A stretch of DNA of 64,000 nt from Rhabditoides inermis. Taxonomy: Eukaryota; Nematoda; Chromadorea; Rhabditida; Rhabditidae. How positions within the stretch are numbered: position 1 is the stretch's first letter; every line of letters starts with the position of its first letter. Location: contig CAWZYM010000252.1 in assembly GCA_963966185.1 (NCBI GenBank), positions 269,501 through 333,500 on the forward strand. Reading direction: 5' to 3'. Positions 33,966 through 45,420 of the stretch are shown piece by piece. Both the position numbers and the translations under genes were made by a program. Under the pieces are notes generated by a model. That model was not told where the DNA came from. It searched no databases and worked only from the letters and a program-made list of their open reading frames with translations.

Positions 33966-35691
33966 AGAAATGAGAGAGTGAGTAATAGCCGCGTGAGCCA
34001 GCGCTGTTTGGCTGAGAGTGGAGATTTCAATCCTGAAACTCAAAATTATGAATCGTGACTTGGATAGGGAGACTCGGACTGCTGAGAGGATCGATAGAGC
34101 TATTGATCGCCCAGATCGGTTGACCCCGTGACCCAGTACGACCGCCTCACTCTGTTTGAAGCCCGCGACAGTCGCCTCACCTCGGCGCCGTGTACCCCGC
34201 GATGACGTGCCAGCCGGCGTGTAGAGGTCAAATTTGAAAATGTCTCTATTCGAGTAGGGGTATTTTGATACGGCAAATCCGATTCCGCAATAAAATCCTG
34301 ACATTTCGCTCATCTTCACTATGAAAAGTCGCCAAAAGTCGGCAAAACGTGCTGAAAATTTGAGGAGACGTGAGATGACGTGAGAAGAAGGTCCATGTGA
34401 AATTTCATGTCATGAAACGCAAAGATAGGCCCGCGGCGATCCTCAGAAGAGTGACTCAGAGAGAGAAATCGCCTCTATTCAATCGCGGCGGGGTAGGCGA
34501 GAGAACACGGCAGACGGTTAGAGTGCGATTGCAAAATAGTTGAGCCGCTGGGCGCATCGAGAATTTTTCCCGTTTTGAGGTCCTTGTTTCAGGAGTCGAA
34601 AGTAGCCGGAAAGGTGCCAACCCTCGCGTCAAATACTAATTCGAATGCGCTCTACACGCCAGCGCAAACGCCGTCTCGCTGCGCGTCCTGTGAAAGGCGC
34701 TGGAGAGCGCGCAAAACAGGGTCGCGAAACAAGGCCGAAAAAAAAGCCATTTTGCGAGAGGCGTTGCGAGATTGCGAAATGAGATAGAGACGTGAAACTT
34801 TCAGGGGTTAGAGATTTAATATAGAAGTAGGTGCTGGTAGAGGGGCGAAGACATGGCTGCCTCGAGCGAGCAACCGCGACTACCGATAAAGGACGCGACG
34901 CGCGCGCGGACGATGTCCCCTTTGGTCCCTTCGCCTTTCGTTTCCATATATACGCGCGGGCGCCTCACCTCGCTATAGTGGCGCACAGAGAGCGCGAGAC
35001 GACGAGAGCGCATAACCGAAAAATGTGAAACTATGATATCACAATGATTTGGATATCAAAATAGCTCGAAAAAAAAGGGAGAGAGGGAGTGTAAACATTC
35101 TCTTTTAGAAATTCCAGGAGGAGGAGCGCCGTAGGCGCGACGACGACTTGTAGAGATAAGATATGCATACGTATGCTATGTTTCGACACTACTAAAATAG
35201 TTCAAGTGCAACTCCTTCCCATAGTAGTGTAGCTCCTTCCAGCTTCTACCATGTGCACTTCCTTCCTCCTTTCCACTATGGTGCGAGTGAGGATAAACGA
35301 TTTGATTTGTTATATGTGATGTGTTTCGAAAAATTTGAGTTATTCCGAAGTTCTTTTTTCAACTTTGGACATATTCTTTATAATATCTGAAAACTATGGC
35401 GTCTGTTGCTTTCTCTGTTGACGCGCGCGCGCCGGTCGTCCAAACCAGCAACGGGCTATCACTGACCCCGCTTCCTACATAGATAAACACTTTTGTTGAG
35501 TAATATTCATCTTGAGATTCCGTGCCCTTGCCGTCTTACACATGGATTGCTCATTGAACGTTCACAACCACCGCTAATAATGCAATGCGAAGTGAATGAG
35601 TGAATAAAACTGTATTCGCATAGCACACGATAAAACCAAATTGACAACTTGAGCAAATCACACAAAAACCTCATTATACACTATACACATT
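32481..35691. other. Repeat-rich intergenic region
   Basis: About 3.2 kb with GA tracts at 33180-33425 and 33930-33962 and GC-rich patches. A possible terminal exon (35123-35155, acceptor AATTCCAG then a Glu/Arg/Asp string ending in TAG) cannot be linked to upstream exons. The long ORFs here are low-complexity artefacts. Confidence 0.4.
33340..33425. repeat. (GA)n microsatellite
   Basis: Core of a longer GA-rich stretch (about 33180-33490); uninterrupted GA of more than 30 bp. Confidence 0.95.
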
Positions 35692-37427
35692 TCACAGCAC
35701 CGTCGACTCGCCAATATAGTGGTGGTGCGGGTCGACCTTCATCTTCTTCGCCGCCTTCCGGAGAGCCTGAAAATGAAAAACAATAACACGATATAAAACG
35801 AAGTATCGATCAGATAATGTGTCCACACTCCACACTATACATAACACACTTATATCAACGAAGTCCATGAGCACCGACCTTCATGCCGTCCACCATGAGC
35901 TTGGGCTTGGCGGCGTCGACCAGATCGGAGATGAGACGGGGGCCGGACATGTTGAGAGACGAGTGGAAGTACATTGTCAACTCCACGAACGAGCCGAACT
36001 GACGGATCACGTACCTGCAGAGAGACCGATTAAAACCCTGTTATTATTAGTATTATTCTAAAAGATCGGGGTGTGGCAGGGGGAACGGCTACATGAAGCA
36101 ATGATTATGAGATTGGCTATTGGTGTTTGAATGTGTTGAACATGAAACACTTGGGTCTATAATATTATTTTGGGAGATAGTTCGCCGTATCACGGTAGAA
36201 AATTGATCTACTTTCTTGTCGCATTTGATCTACCCTCTAGTCGTGAGGAACCCGAGCGCGCGCATTCAAACGCGAATATCGATCAGAGAAGCCGACATGC
36301 GAATCAAAGAGGCCTGACCTCTCTCGCTCGCGACTGAGTTTCGCCAACTGACCCCGACTGTCAATAGCAGAAACTATCCTCCAGGCGACGATTATAACAA
36401 TTGTCCCTCCTCTGCTCTCTCTCTTCAGCGAGGCAAGGTGGGATGTATGATAATGACCACTGACGCCACCAAACGAGGCTTTTCAAATCACCAGGACCAG
36501 GCGCTAAGCATTACTGTAAACATTTCGGAATAATGGTGTGAGTAACTCCTTATGTAATAGGCAAACGGGTAAGTATAGATAGACAAACGCTTACCCGCCG
36601 AGGTTTTGGTGTGTACGGACGCACTTGGCGGTAGGCGGGTAGTCAGGGTGGGCGACCGAGCGACACGAGAACACCACACGGTCCGACTCGCACAGCAGAG
36701 ACACCACGTCGATCTGAACACCACAACATGACAACTCCATTGTCAACGCCAAAAGCGGCAACCACACTGACCGAGTCGCGGCAGGCGATGGGGAATCGCT
36801 TGCGAGTGGCGTGTCGCACCAGCCGGTGCCCGCCGCCCAGCTCCAGAAGAGTCTCGCACGACTGCAGCAGGTCGTCCTGCAATCACACAACCGTTCACAA
36901 GCAGTCAGGAGGTGAATCAAAGTTCAAAGCCCGGCAAAACCCTATCACAGGTGTCCAAAACACCAATGAGGGAGTCTCGCCGCGCGGACTCAATCTCCCG
37001 ATCGATGCACTGACCCACTGCAGGCGATAGGGGAACCAGGGTGCGACAAGGGCAGCCGCGCGATTCATGTCGCAGTCCTGCAAGAGGGAACATCATGTGC
37101 CGCACATATCGATTAGTTGCCATCGGACAGCCCGACAAAATCTCGTCGGGAACCAGAGTGTGAAACTAGATAAGCAGTAAAACCAGGTGGTACCTCGATG
37201 ACCATGCGTGCGCGGATGATGTCCTCCTTGCAGCTGGGAACGTCGCTCTTGCGGTAGTGCACACTCACGCCCGCGTCAGAGAACTTGGACGGCTGCAGAG
37301 CCATCGACATTCTATCCCTCCCCCGTCAATCACTACGCACCGTCCACCCGTCGTCTCCGTTCCAGTAGAGGGCGCTCGTCTCGCGCATCGCAGCCTCGCC
37401 CACGCAGATCATCGCCGCCGGGTCCAT
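35692..37427 (-). CDS. START-domain lipid-binding protein
   Basis: Exons (complement) 37341-37427, 37194-37292, 37015-37077, 36772-36876, 36595-36713, 35879-36014 and 35692-35766 join in phase to about 228 residues, roughly the size of a stand-alone START domain. Typical signals are YRLQWDDLLQSCETLLELG, FPIACRDSIDVVSLL (RD of the START core), SCRSVAHPDYPPTAKCVRT, LGGYVIRQFGSFVELTMY, and a C-terminal helix over ISDLVDAAKPKLM. START proteins bind a lipid or sterol in a hydrophobic tunnel and shuttle it between membranes; the ligand is unknown here. ATG follows a TTTTCTAG acceptor directly; an upstream exon remains possible because the start falls at the exon edge. Exon 2 may also use an upstream acceptor. 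Confidence 0.85.
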
Positions 37428-37594
37428 CTAGAAAGAAAAAAAAAAGACAGAGATCACATCAAGAGCGTGCGGGCGGACGACTATGCATCAATTGGAAAAG
37501 AAAATGGTAAAAATCGGCGCGTGCGTCGAGAGGAGCTGTGAGCAACGAAGGGGCAGGGCAGGCCGTGTTTTGGCGGGAAGACGATAGGCGATCT

Positions 37595-38135
37595 CAGATA
37601 AACATGGCGGCGGTCGCGGCGACATGAGCTTGTGTCACCGCGACGCCGCCTTCTCTGCGTCGCCGCGACTCAGTTGGCGGCACATGTGCTGCACCGCCGC
37701 GACGCCGCCAACTCACTATGCCGCCCACCGAACTGTGCGGCGTTCAGGCGGCGCACGCCGTAAACCCGGTGCGAGTTTGCCGCGGCCAGGGGTTATCTAC
37801 TGAAGCTGGTATGCATATTCAAGTTACACATACTTGTTTGCCATCACATTTTTTGAGCAAATTGTAGATGACACAAATCCTTTTGTAAGATATGAACAGC
37901 GTTCTGAACCACTGTTGCAATCTTCCTATACTTTTGGCGCACTCAAATTCAGCGTAAAGCTGAATTTCGAAATTTATGGAAAAAGTTATGCCGCGCTCGT
38001 GCCGCGGCGGATTTGCGGCGGTCGCGGCGGCACAGATGCGGCGTCGCCGCGGAGTCGCCTCGGCGTGTGTACGGCGTCGCTGAGACAACGCGGCGACCGC
38101 CGCCAATCCGCGGCGGCAACAGCGGAGCTGTGCAA
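37595..38135. mobile_element. GC-rich inverted arms around an AT-rich core
   Basis: Two GCGGCG-rich blocks (about 37600-37790 and 37985-38130) in inverted relation (GGCGGCGGTCGCGGCG versus its complement) enclose about 190 bp of AT-rich sequence. The core holds a hairpin, AAATTCAGCGTAAAGCTGAATTT read as two arms (AAATTCAG/CTGAATTT). The structure resembles the 12.6-13.8 kb element although the sequences differ. Confidence 0.5.
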
Positions 38136-38420
38136 GGTTTACCTCTGATAGTAGATCAGAGCACGCGAACAGGTAGATCAATGTAAATAATTGACAAAAC
38201 AAACTGATACACTGTTATTCATAAAATGACTTTATCCGAATACAACCCTATTACGCTGGTCAGTACAAAAAAGGAATGTAAAGTGTGAACCGGGCACGGC
38301 GTTAAATATGTTTTAATCACGACGTAATTCAATTCTAAAAGTCCTTGTTGCCCGGTTGTTAGTATTGTAAGACATGTAAAAACAGGATAGAAAGGCATGT
38401 AATGAGAGGAGATGGGATGT

Positions 38421-40725
38421 CTACTTGGGCTTGGGCTTTTTCTGCTCCTCCTCCTCTTCCTCGTCGTTCACGTCGCCAGTCGCAGCGATCTTCGCGTCCC
38501 TCTCCTTCCGAACCTGCTCGAACTCCGACGGCTTCAACTGCACGAACCACATCTCCAGCGACGCGTTCACCTAGGTATATAGTAGATTTACGGTAGCTAC
38601 AGTATTCCATACCATGACGACAGCGGCATAGTTCCAGAGGTCCTCGTGGTAGCGAGACGCCGAGAAGACAGTGATCAGCTGACGGTTGGCAAAGAACGCG
38701 TAGCCAAACTCGACCACCTAGAGACAGGGAATAAAAAAGACCCATAAAACGAAAGAAAAGTGCGGATAGTACATAAAAATTGATGTATCCGTCGAGCGCG
38801 CTCAGTGAATGATAATACGATGTAGTTTCGTTAGTGCTTTCGCATAGAGGGTCAGTAGTGACTTATCTATGTTTTCATTGTCATCATGAGATCATGTACC
38901 TGGTGTGCCCGGATGACAATGTCGATGTTGAGCTGCTTGCACTTGGCCGCCACCGCGTCCTCCCCGAACACGTGCGAGACAGAGCGGATCTTGTTCACCT
39001 GCAAGAAGAGTGCATGTCAATCAATCAAGAACAGCATAGGCTAGAAGAGATAGAGTGTGTATCTCACCTGGAATCCCTTGACGCCGCTCTCCGGATCTGC
39101 CCACAGCAGATCCTGTGCCAGTCCCCGCACCACAGTGATCGGCCGCTGCAGCTTCCGAATGTCGTCCAGACTGTTCAGCTCCGGCGAGAGACCTGAGTGA
39201 ATCAGTATCGATCGATTATCTATCGCCCACCTCCGTGCATGCAGAGAATGCGGTTGCGGACGATGGCTGCCAGCGGCATGCACCCGAACACCTCGTTGAA
39301 GTGGTCGTACAGCGCCTGTGGGTTACGGTAGGTGCAAAGGGTTACGGTATGTACAGTATACCTTGGCGTCGGCTACGTTGCGGTAGCGCGTGCGCAGCTC
39401 TGCCGAGAATCCGTACACTCTGAATGGTCGAGTGGATACGAGTGTCACATCTTGAGTTTACCTGTTGATATTGGCGAGTTCATGGTTGCCGCGCAGAATG
39501 AAGAACGTGCGAGGGAAGGCGATTCGGCACAGCAGAAGCAGAGTGATCACCTAATCAACTGATAATCAATCAAACAATCAGTAACACCTCGAGAGAGTGT
39601 CGTCCGCGATCGACATAGTCTCCCAGGAAGAGGTAGCGGTGCTTGAACGGCAGGCCCACGCTCTAGGTATACGGTACGTACAGTAGTCGAGGATTACGAT
39701 ACCGCGAATATCCTGTTGAGGTCGCCGTACTGTCCGTGGATATCACCGCAGATGGCGACCGGAGCGTTTACCTAGAACAATGATCAGACTACAAACTACA
39801 AGGCTAGAATACCTCTAACAGCGTCGGTCCAGCGAGAAATGCGGCCTTTGCCTCCTCGAGAATGTAATGTAGGTCGCCTTGCTGGATAGGAGGATAGATA
39901 TAAAACGAGAGAGAGGGAGAGAGAGACCACCCACGTCGTACTCCATCTTCTGCGAGCCCATCACGAGATGCCGCTTGATGAACTCGCGCACAGTGCCGAA
40001 CTAGGGATACGGTAAGCTACAGTAATCCCGCTCGGCTCACCTTTGGTTTGGCGGGAACCTTGTAGGTTGCCGGTTTGACAGGCGCGGCTCCTGGCTTCTC
40101 TCCACTCGTCGTCGCACTTTGGTCCTTGGTCAGGTTAAGCTGGAACACGGTAGATACAGTAATCCTTGTTTCGCCACAGTATGCTCACGTTTTTGAGCGG
40201 GTCATTGGCGAGCTGTGGCCCGTCGGGTCCGGGCGTCTTCTTGCGCTCGCTCTTCTTCGATTTCGACTTGGCCTCGTCTTTCTTGTCCTTCTCTTCCTTC
40301 TTCGGCTCCTCTTTCTTCTCCTCCTTCTTCTCTTTCTGTGATTTCTTGTCCTTCTCCTTACTCTCTTCTGTCGTCTTCTTATCTTCTGTCTTCGATTTGT
40401 CCTCTTCTTTCTTGTCGTCCTCTTTCTTGTCGTCTTCTTTCTTCTCCTTCTTCTCTTCTTTCTTCTCTTCTGCCTTCTTTGGCTCCTCCTTTTTCGGCTC
40501 TTCCTTTTTCTCTTCCTCTTTCTTGGGTTCCTTCTTCTCCTTCTTTGACTTGCGCGATTCCTTCGGCTCCTTGGATTCCTTCTTCTCCTCCTTCTTCTCT
40601 TCCTTCTTCTCCTCTTTCTTCTCTTCTTTCTTCTCCTCCTTCTTCTCGTCCTTGGCGGGTGTGTGGGTGATCTGTGTCATCTGCGACCCGCCCTCCTTCT
40701 CCTTCGCGCCATCCTCTTTCGACAT
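38421..40725 (-). CDS. PP1-type Ser/Thr phosphatase with Lys/Glu-rich N-terminal extension
   Basis: Thirteen exons (complement): 40189-40725, 40041-40139, 39935-40000, 39813-39881, 39703-39771, 39588-39662, 39462-39550, 39362-39419, 39231-39315, 39068-39192, 38900-38998, 38613-38717 and 38421-38570; about 510 residues. The first 180 residues are a [12 protein letters not shown] charged low-complexity tail. The catalytic domain has all PPP motifs: [35 protein letters not shown] and RAHQVVEFGY. Metal ligands (Asp, His, Asp, Asn, His, His) are present. Residues after the PP1 core carry an acidic tail, [13 protein letters not shown]. Nematodes have many such divergent PP1-like genes, often male-enriched. 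ATG follows a CCTTGCAGGCG acceptor. Five introns carry the TACTGTA/TACCGTA core. Confidence 0.92.
38571..40188 (-). repeat. Introner-like introns in the phosphatase gene (five)
   Basis: Introns 38571-38612, 39316-39361, 39663-39702, 40001-40040 and 40140-40188 (40-49 bp) share TACTGTA-n2-4-TACCGTA in the transcript sense, e.g. GAATACTGTAGCTACCGTAA, closely matching GAATACTGTAGTCACCGTAA in the scramblase intron at 27920. Confidence 0.82.
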
Positions 40726-40997
40726 CGCCTGCAAGGGGAGGAGGGTTAGCCACAGCAATACCACAGGGGGTGACTCACCGAGTACCGGTGAGTAGCGAGT
40801 GGTGGCGACTGACTGCCGCCGCGCTGCCCCCGGGCTTTTCTTGAACCGCTACGCGCATTCGCAATCAGCACCGACAGTCGGATGCGCGTGCAAATCACTC
40901 GGCCATTCGAATTGCACTACGTCTGCTTGTCATCACGTCCGTTCACCCGTCATTCCCCCTTCACACCCATCGGCGGACGGCCGAGTGAGAGTGAGAG
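40726..40997. promoter_or_regulatory. Bidirectional promoter interval between phosphatase and MSP gene
   Basis: The two start codons are divergent and 272 bp apart. The interval must hold both 5' regions. No TATA box or known operator is obvious. It may be a shared regulatory region; that is inference from spacing. Confidence 0.45.
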
Positions 40998-41347
40998 ATG
41001 GGAGACGAGAACAAGGCGCCGCTGTCCAAGATGGTCGCCTCGCCGGCGCACCTTGTGGTATGTCTGTCCGTCTGCCAGTCTGTCCATCTGTCTGTCCGCG
41101 ATTCTGATTGTCTGTGTATCGAACCTTCCAGCTGCCGACGAGCGGCGGCAACCTGTTCTTCAACATCAAGAACTTTGACAACACGCGCGTCGCCTACAAG
41201 GTGGGACATCTCGACGTGGATGTTGTTGACAAGCTGCTTGCAGATGAAGACGTCGAACAACACGCTGTACCGGGTGTGGCCGGCGATCGAATTCATCGGA
41301 CCGCAGCAGGAGCGCTACATCACCGTCACCCGCCTCGTACGTCCCGC

Positions 41348-41385
<38 letters not shown>

Positions 41386-41603
41386 GCCTTCCCCTCCAGG
41401 CGGGCCCTCCCTCTGTGGACAAGCTGGTGCTGGTTGCGTGCGCGGCTCCCGCGACGGGCGGCGTGGCAGCCGATCTTCTGAAGGCTGCGAAGAAGGAGGA
41501 CGTGCGCGTCATCAACTTCCCCATGACCGCCGTCGACATCAACTTCGAGAGCGGCAAGATCCACGCCGTCTACGACCCGCTATACAGACCCGTCAACGCA
41601 TAG
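40998..41603 (+). CDS. Small MSP-domain protein
   Basis: Exons 40998-41057, 41132-41200, 41244-41336 and 41400-41603 encode 141 residues. The MSP-like immunoglobulin fold is read in KMVASPAHLVLPTSGGN, LFFNIKNFDNTRVAYKMKTSN with NNTLYRVWPAIEFI, and the later KLVLVACAAPATG. In nematodes these domains occur in sperm cytoskeletal MSPs and in short sperm-specific relatives; length (141 aa) and the extra C-terminal DINFESGKIHAVYDP segment suit a sperm-specific or generic MSP-domain protein rather than a canonical 127-residue MSP. Intron 3 contains a (CT)n tract (41349-41380). It is divergent from the phosphatase gene. Confidence 0.9.
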
Positions 41604-41824
41604 AGAGGTCAAGCTGTGTATTGTGTGTGGTGTGCATTGGATATCAAATGTGGCATAAAGTTTTTATTTGATTTTATTTTTATTCAAGCTTTCCGGCTGA
41701 CTAATTGTATCACCTTTTTTATCAGAAATATAAACAAATTACACGCCCGATAAAAGCGGCTCAACAAAACAGTTCACATAATGAATGTATGTAAAGTGGC
41801 ACTAGTGCACAATTGATATCGTCA

Positions 41825-43770
41825 TCAAGTAGTCCAGAGGTTGTGCTGGTAGTGTGTGTTGCTGTGCTGGTCTTTTCGTATCAGGTCTGTCCGAGCGCGC
41901 AGCTTGTTCCTCTGATACCGAGCCGCCATGATGGTAAGCGTAGGCATGACGAGAGCCGGAATCCAGGAAAGTACCTGAAAATTACACATTGTTTTCTTGG
42001 TTCTTGCTTCCTCTGGGTACAATTTTTTATTTTGCTCAAGTTCGTATAGTTCACGACAGCTACAAACATAGTGTAGTCATTGAATTCGCTCTTTTTGTAT
42101 TTGAGAATGATGATTATGAGTGAGTACAACATGAAAAATACGAAGATAACAAAAACACACGGCATGATGACTTCATACGCCTGAAATACGTATAATATCT
42201 TTTTATGAAATGATGAAAAAACAATTCTACATTTTCACAAACACAAGGCAACTTAATGTGAAACGTGAAAAAAGGGAGCATATTATTACCTGTTTTGCTT
42301 CTATCCCGTGATTGCGACTTTGTAAATCAAAACGGTTTCTGAACAATGTGTAGATTACATCGTTATCTCTCTCTCTTCATCAAAGACGCAACAAAATTTT
42401 TATTAATAAAATCGTAATGAAGTGAAATTCTTGGAAAGCACAAAGGACGCACCTTTTCACCCTTCTCAGGCTGTCGTAGTAGACGATTGCGTGGGTGGCA
42501 GCAGCAACGATGCATTTACACGACGACACGAACAGGGCGAGTTCGAACCGAGCCAGCATAGCCACAGTGTACATGCGGCACCTACAGCGCTGGTCAACGA
42601 ACACGTTTCACACTTTTTTCGTTTAGCCGGTTGAATTCGGGGTCCTCCTAGTCGAGAACAAGATGGGGTTTTGGATTAACGTCAGTGGAGGGAGTTGGGT
42701 GGCGTCGGACGTTTCGAATTCCGTTCTTGAGTCCGTGGATCGCGCTGTGACGCCTTCTGGCTACCATGAGAGTGAAGTAACACATCATAAGGGCTGGGTG
42801 AGTTTGACAAGAATGGTTGACTCCTAGGGGTATCGAACCAGCGACCGTGAGATCGAGAGATGACCGCTCTATCCACTGAGCCGCGCCCTCGGCAACTTAC
42901 GTTATCACATGCTGGTTTAGGGAATCCGGTCTTTGCAGTATGCACCCACAGCACGAGACAGCTGGTAAGACAGACCTAAATTGCCCGAATGTTGTCGTTT
43001 GATTTGGAGAGATTGTTCTCCCGAAACGACAAGACATCCGAAAAATCTCGATGTGTATTTCACTCGCCTGCAAAAGCACAAGTCCCACTAACGTGGTCTT
43101 TCCGTCTTTCAAGTACCGCGCGTACTTTTCCGGATATGACATCAGCGTGTAGATAACACATCGCTCCACTCCCGCCACACTAAAAACTATCATTATGTTC
43201 TATCATTTTGTATACTGTTATTCTGCAGTAAGCACGTGTTTTGTGGCTCACATAGGCCTCGCAAAAAAGTTTTACTTGGAAATAAACTAACAAAACGGCG
43301 ACAGGCATTCCGAAATAGCACATGGTGAGAATGAATCGAATAGGATCGCAGAATGAACGCGGCAACGCAGCACACGCAGAAGTGCGAGAGAGAATGAACT
43401 GATGAATCTGATTGTGAAATAGTTACAGTTGTGTTATTAGCATGATCTGCAGCAATTTTGTCGACCTTACCTCCAAAGTGATAGTCGAAATGCAGTGAAT
43501 TAGAATGTATACTAGTATAAACCGCAAAGAAATCTGAAAACATTTTTCAGTTTTGCACAACTTAGAAAATGCTTTGTGCTTTGATATCACCTTGAAGTTT
43601 CTGTGGGCAATGATAACGTGTTTATAATAGCGATAGTGATGAAGTATGAGATAAATTGATAGAATCGAAATAAGTATTTGGAATAATTGATGCGTGATGT
43701 ACATCAGATCAGAGTTCAATTCTGCACTGACTTCGCAAAGGTTTTCGTATCCCGACTCTCTAGTCGTCAT
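41825..43770 (-). CDS. Sra/Srab-like serpentine chemoreceptor
   Basis: Exons (complement) 43591-43770, 43471-43533, about 43276-43407, about 43068-43186, 42461-42589, 42064-42180 and 41825-41974. TM1 (HQLFQILISILSIYLIL) is followed by HVIIAHRNFK, the H-x-N-x-K motif of Sra/Srab receptors. Further segments are FILVYILIHCIST, CDPIRFILTMCYFGMPVAVLL, GVERCVIYTLMSYPEKYARYL (ER..AT..YE-like), VIMPCVFVIFVFFMLY and SWIPALVMPTLTIMA. The exon 3-4 junction is uncertain (phase fits only some donors), and exon 4 appears to use a GC donor (CAG|GCGAGT). A family-A SINE occupies the intron after exon 4. Either a functional receptor or one with a damaged middle. Confidence 0.65.
42620..42896 (-). mobile_element. 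tRNA-derived SINE, family A copy 3 (best-preserved head)
   Basis: Read on the minus strand: tRNA-like head with A-box GGCTCAGTGGATAGAGCGG and B-box GGTTCGATACC 40 bp on, then the shared body and the terminal CAACCGGCTAAA. It is inserted in an intron of the Sra/Srab receptor, same orientation as the gene. A tRNA search would probably report a pseudo-tRNA here. Confidence 0.9.
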
Positions 43771-44539
43771 CTAGAAAACATTAATAAAAACGAAAATGAA
43801 AGATTTAGATTATGAACGTTGTAAGGTTCAAGCTGAAATAAACAGAACGACTCAACAACTCAAAAACGTGTTCTTTTTCTTTATATACTATATCACAAAA
43901 ACCACAAGCGGTTTCTATCCAATTACCAGGTATTGATTGTGAGATTGTGAGAATGTGAAAGGTGAACGGAAGCAGCAATTCTTCAATAGCTCGTTAGTTA
44001 CTCTAAACACGAACGTAAAATACGCGATAACGAAAATGTTAGTGTCAGGTTAGTGAGTTTGTAACTGTAACAGAAGGAGAGTGACAACATTTTGATCTCT
44101 GGTACAAACAACACATTCATCAGATAGTTAACACCTTCCTCCACCTCGTTGCAACCAGACTCGACCATCATGCCACTTGGATGTAACAATCATGCTTCTC
44201 CTGATGTTTATGTACCAGACGACACCAGAGAGACAACATGGAAACAACACCCGTCCTACTATCTCTCTCTCCCCTCTCTCTTCTCTCCCTTCGTTCTTTC
44301 CGTGCGGTTGAGATTATGCATTTATTCACGCCCTCTGCTTCTCAACACAGCGTCGCACATCCGCAATATTTCTATTCCGACAAAAAGAAAAAGAGTTTTC
44401 GAAAGGCTGTTTTCTGGAGGCTACTCTGACAACAATAACAACACTCGAGCGCGCGTGCGGTGAATAGCTGTTCATGTAGTTTTGTTGTGGCGAGATTTTC
44501 GAGAAGTTAAGCTCTGTCATATAGTCATTTTTCTCTCTT

Positions 44540-44542
<3 letters not shown>

Positions 44543-44582
<40 letters not shown>
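44543..44582. repeat. (CT)n microsatellite
   Basis: Uninterrupted CT run followed by CTT repeats. Confidence 0.95.
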
Positions 44583-44585
<3 letters not shown>

Positions 44586-45348
44586 TCTTCTTCTTCTCCC
44601 CTCTCTCTCATTTTCTCTCTTAGCTCTTTTTCTCTTTCATTGGAACTGAACGCATGTAGTCTCCCCTCTCTCTTCTCCAGAGTCCCTTCCTCTCATAAAG
44701 AAAGGGCAGTGTCTATTGTCTCCGTGGTTGCGTGGCACACACTACGGGGATTTCACGGATTCTTCCCCTCCCGAATATTCTCTCTCTTTCTCTCCCCCCC
44801 CCCTCTCTCTCTCTCTATCTCTTCCTCTCGCCTCTTCACAACTCGCTCTCTGATTCAATCGCTGCGGCGGGTATTTGATGCGCGGCGTGTCGAATCTGCC
44901 ACCTGCTCTTTCTGACCTTTGTACGCCGGATTAGAGAAACGCGTGTGATTGCGTTAAAAGATGTCATAAGCGATTATCGCATTCAACTCTCTTTTCTCGT
45001 GCAACATTTGTGGCTGAACGCACTCGGCGTTCTCATATCACTGCTGGTTGAAAAGTGTGTGTGAGGCATGTTCATGCTCTTTCCCGCAGCCGCTTGTTGT
45101 TTCACTGTCTCCCACACATCCATCACTCGCCACACCCTCCCTCCCCCTCCCCCTCCTCTACTCTCGGCGACAATATCTCCACGGTCCATCTAGTTGTTCT
45201 TCCATAATCGTCCCTCTCTCACCCTGCGCTCTCACCGCTTTCCCACGCGCTTCACGCTCTCTCACCCCTCCCGCGAGACTCATGATATGCTATGATATGT
45301 CCCCGGACAACTGGTTGCGCGACGCCTACTCTCGTCTCCCTCTCTATT

Positions 45349-45351
<3 letters not shown>

Positions 45352-45397
<46 letters not shown>

Positions 45398-45420
45398 ACG
45401 AGAGAAAGAAAGAGGGGGGG
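45352..45420. repeat. (GA)n microsatellite
   Basis: GA run with few interruptions ending in a poly-G stretch. Confidence 0.95.

Noticed and set aside
40166..40795. Plus-strand Ser/Phe-rich ORF of 209 codons
   Set aside because: Antisense shadow of the KKEE repeat in the phosphatase exon 1.
42830..42896. Functional tRNA gene
   Set aside because: A and B boxes are present but acceptor stem and a proper 3' end are missing, and the sequence continues into a body shared by two other loci: it is a SINE head.
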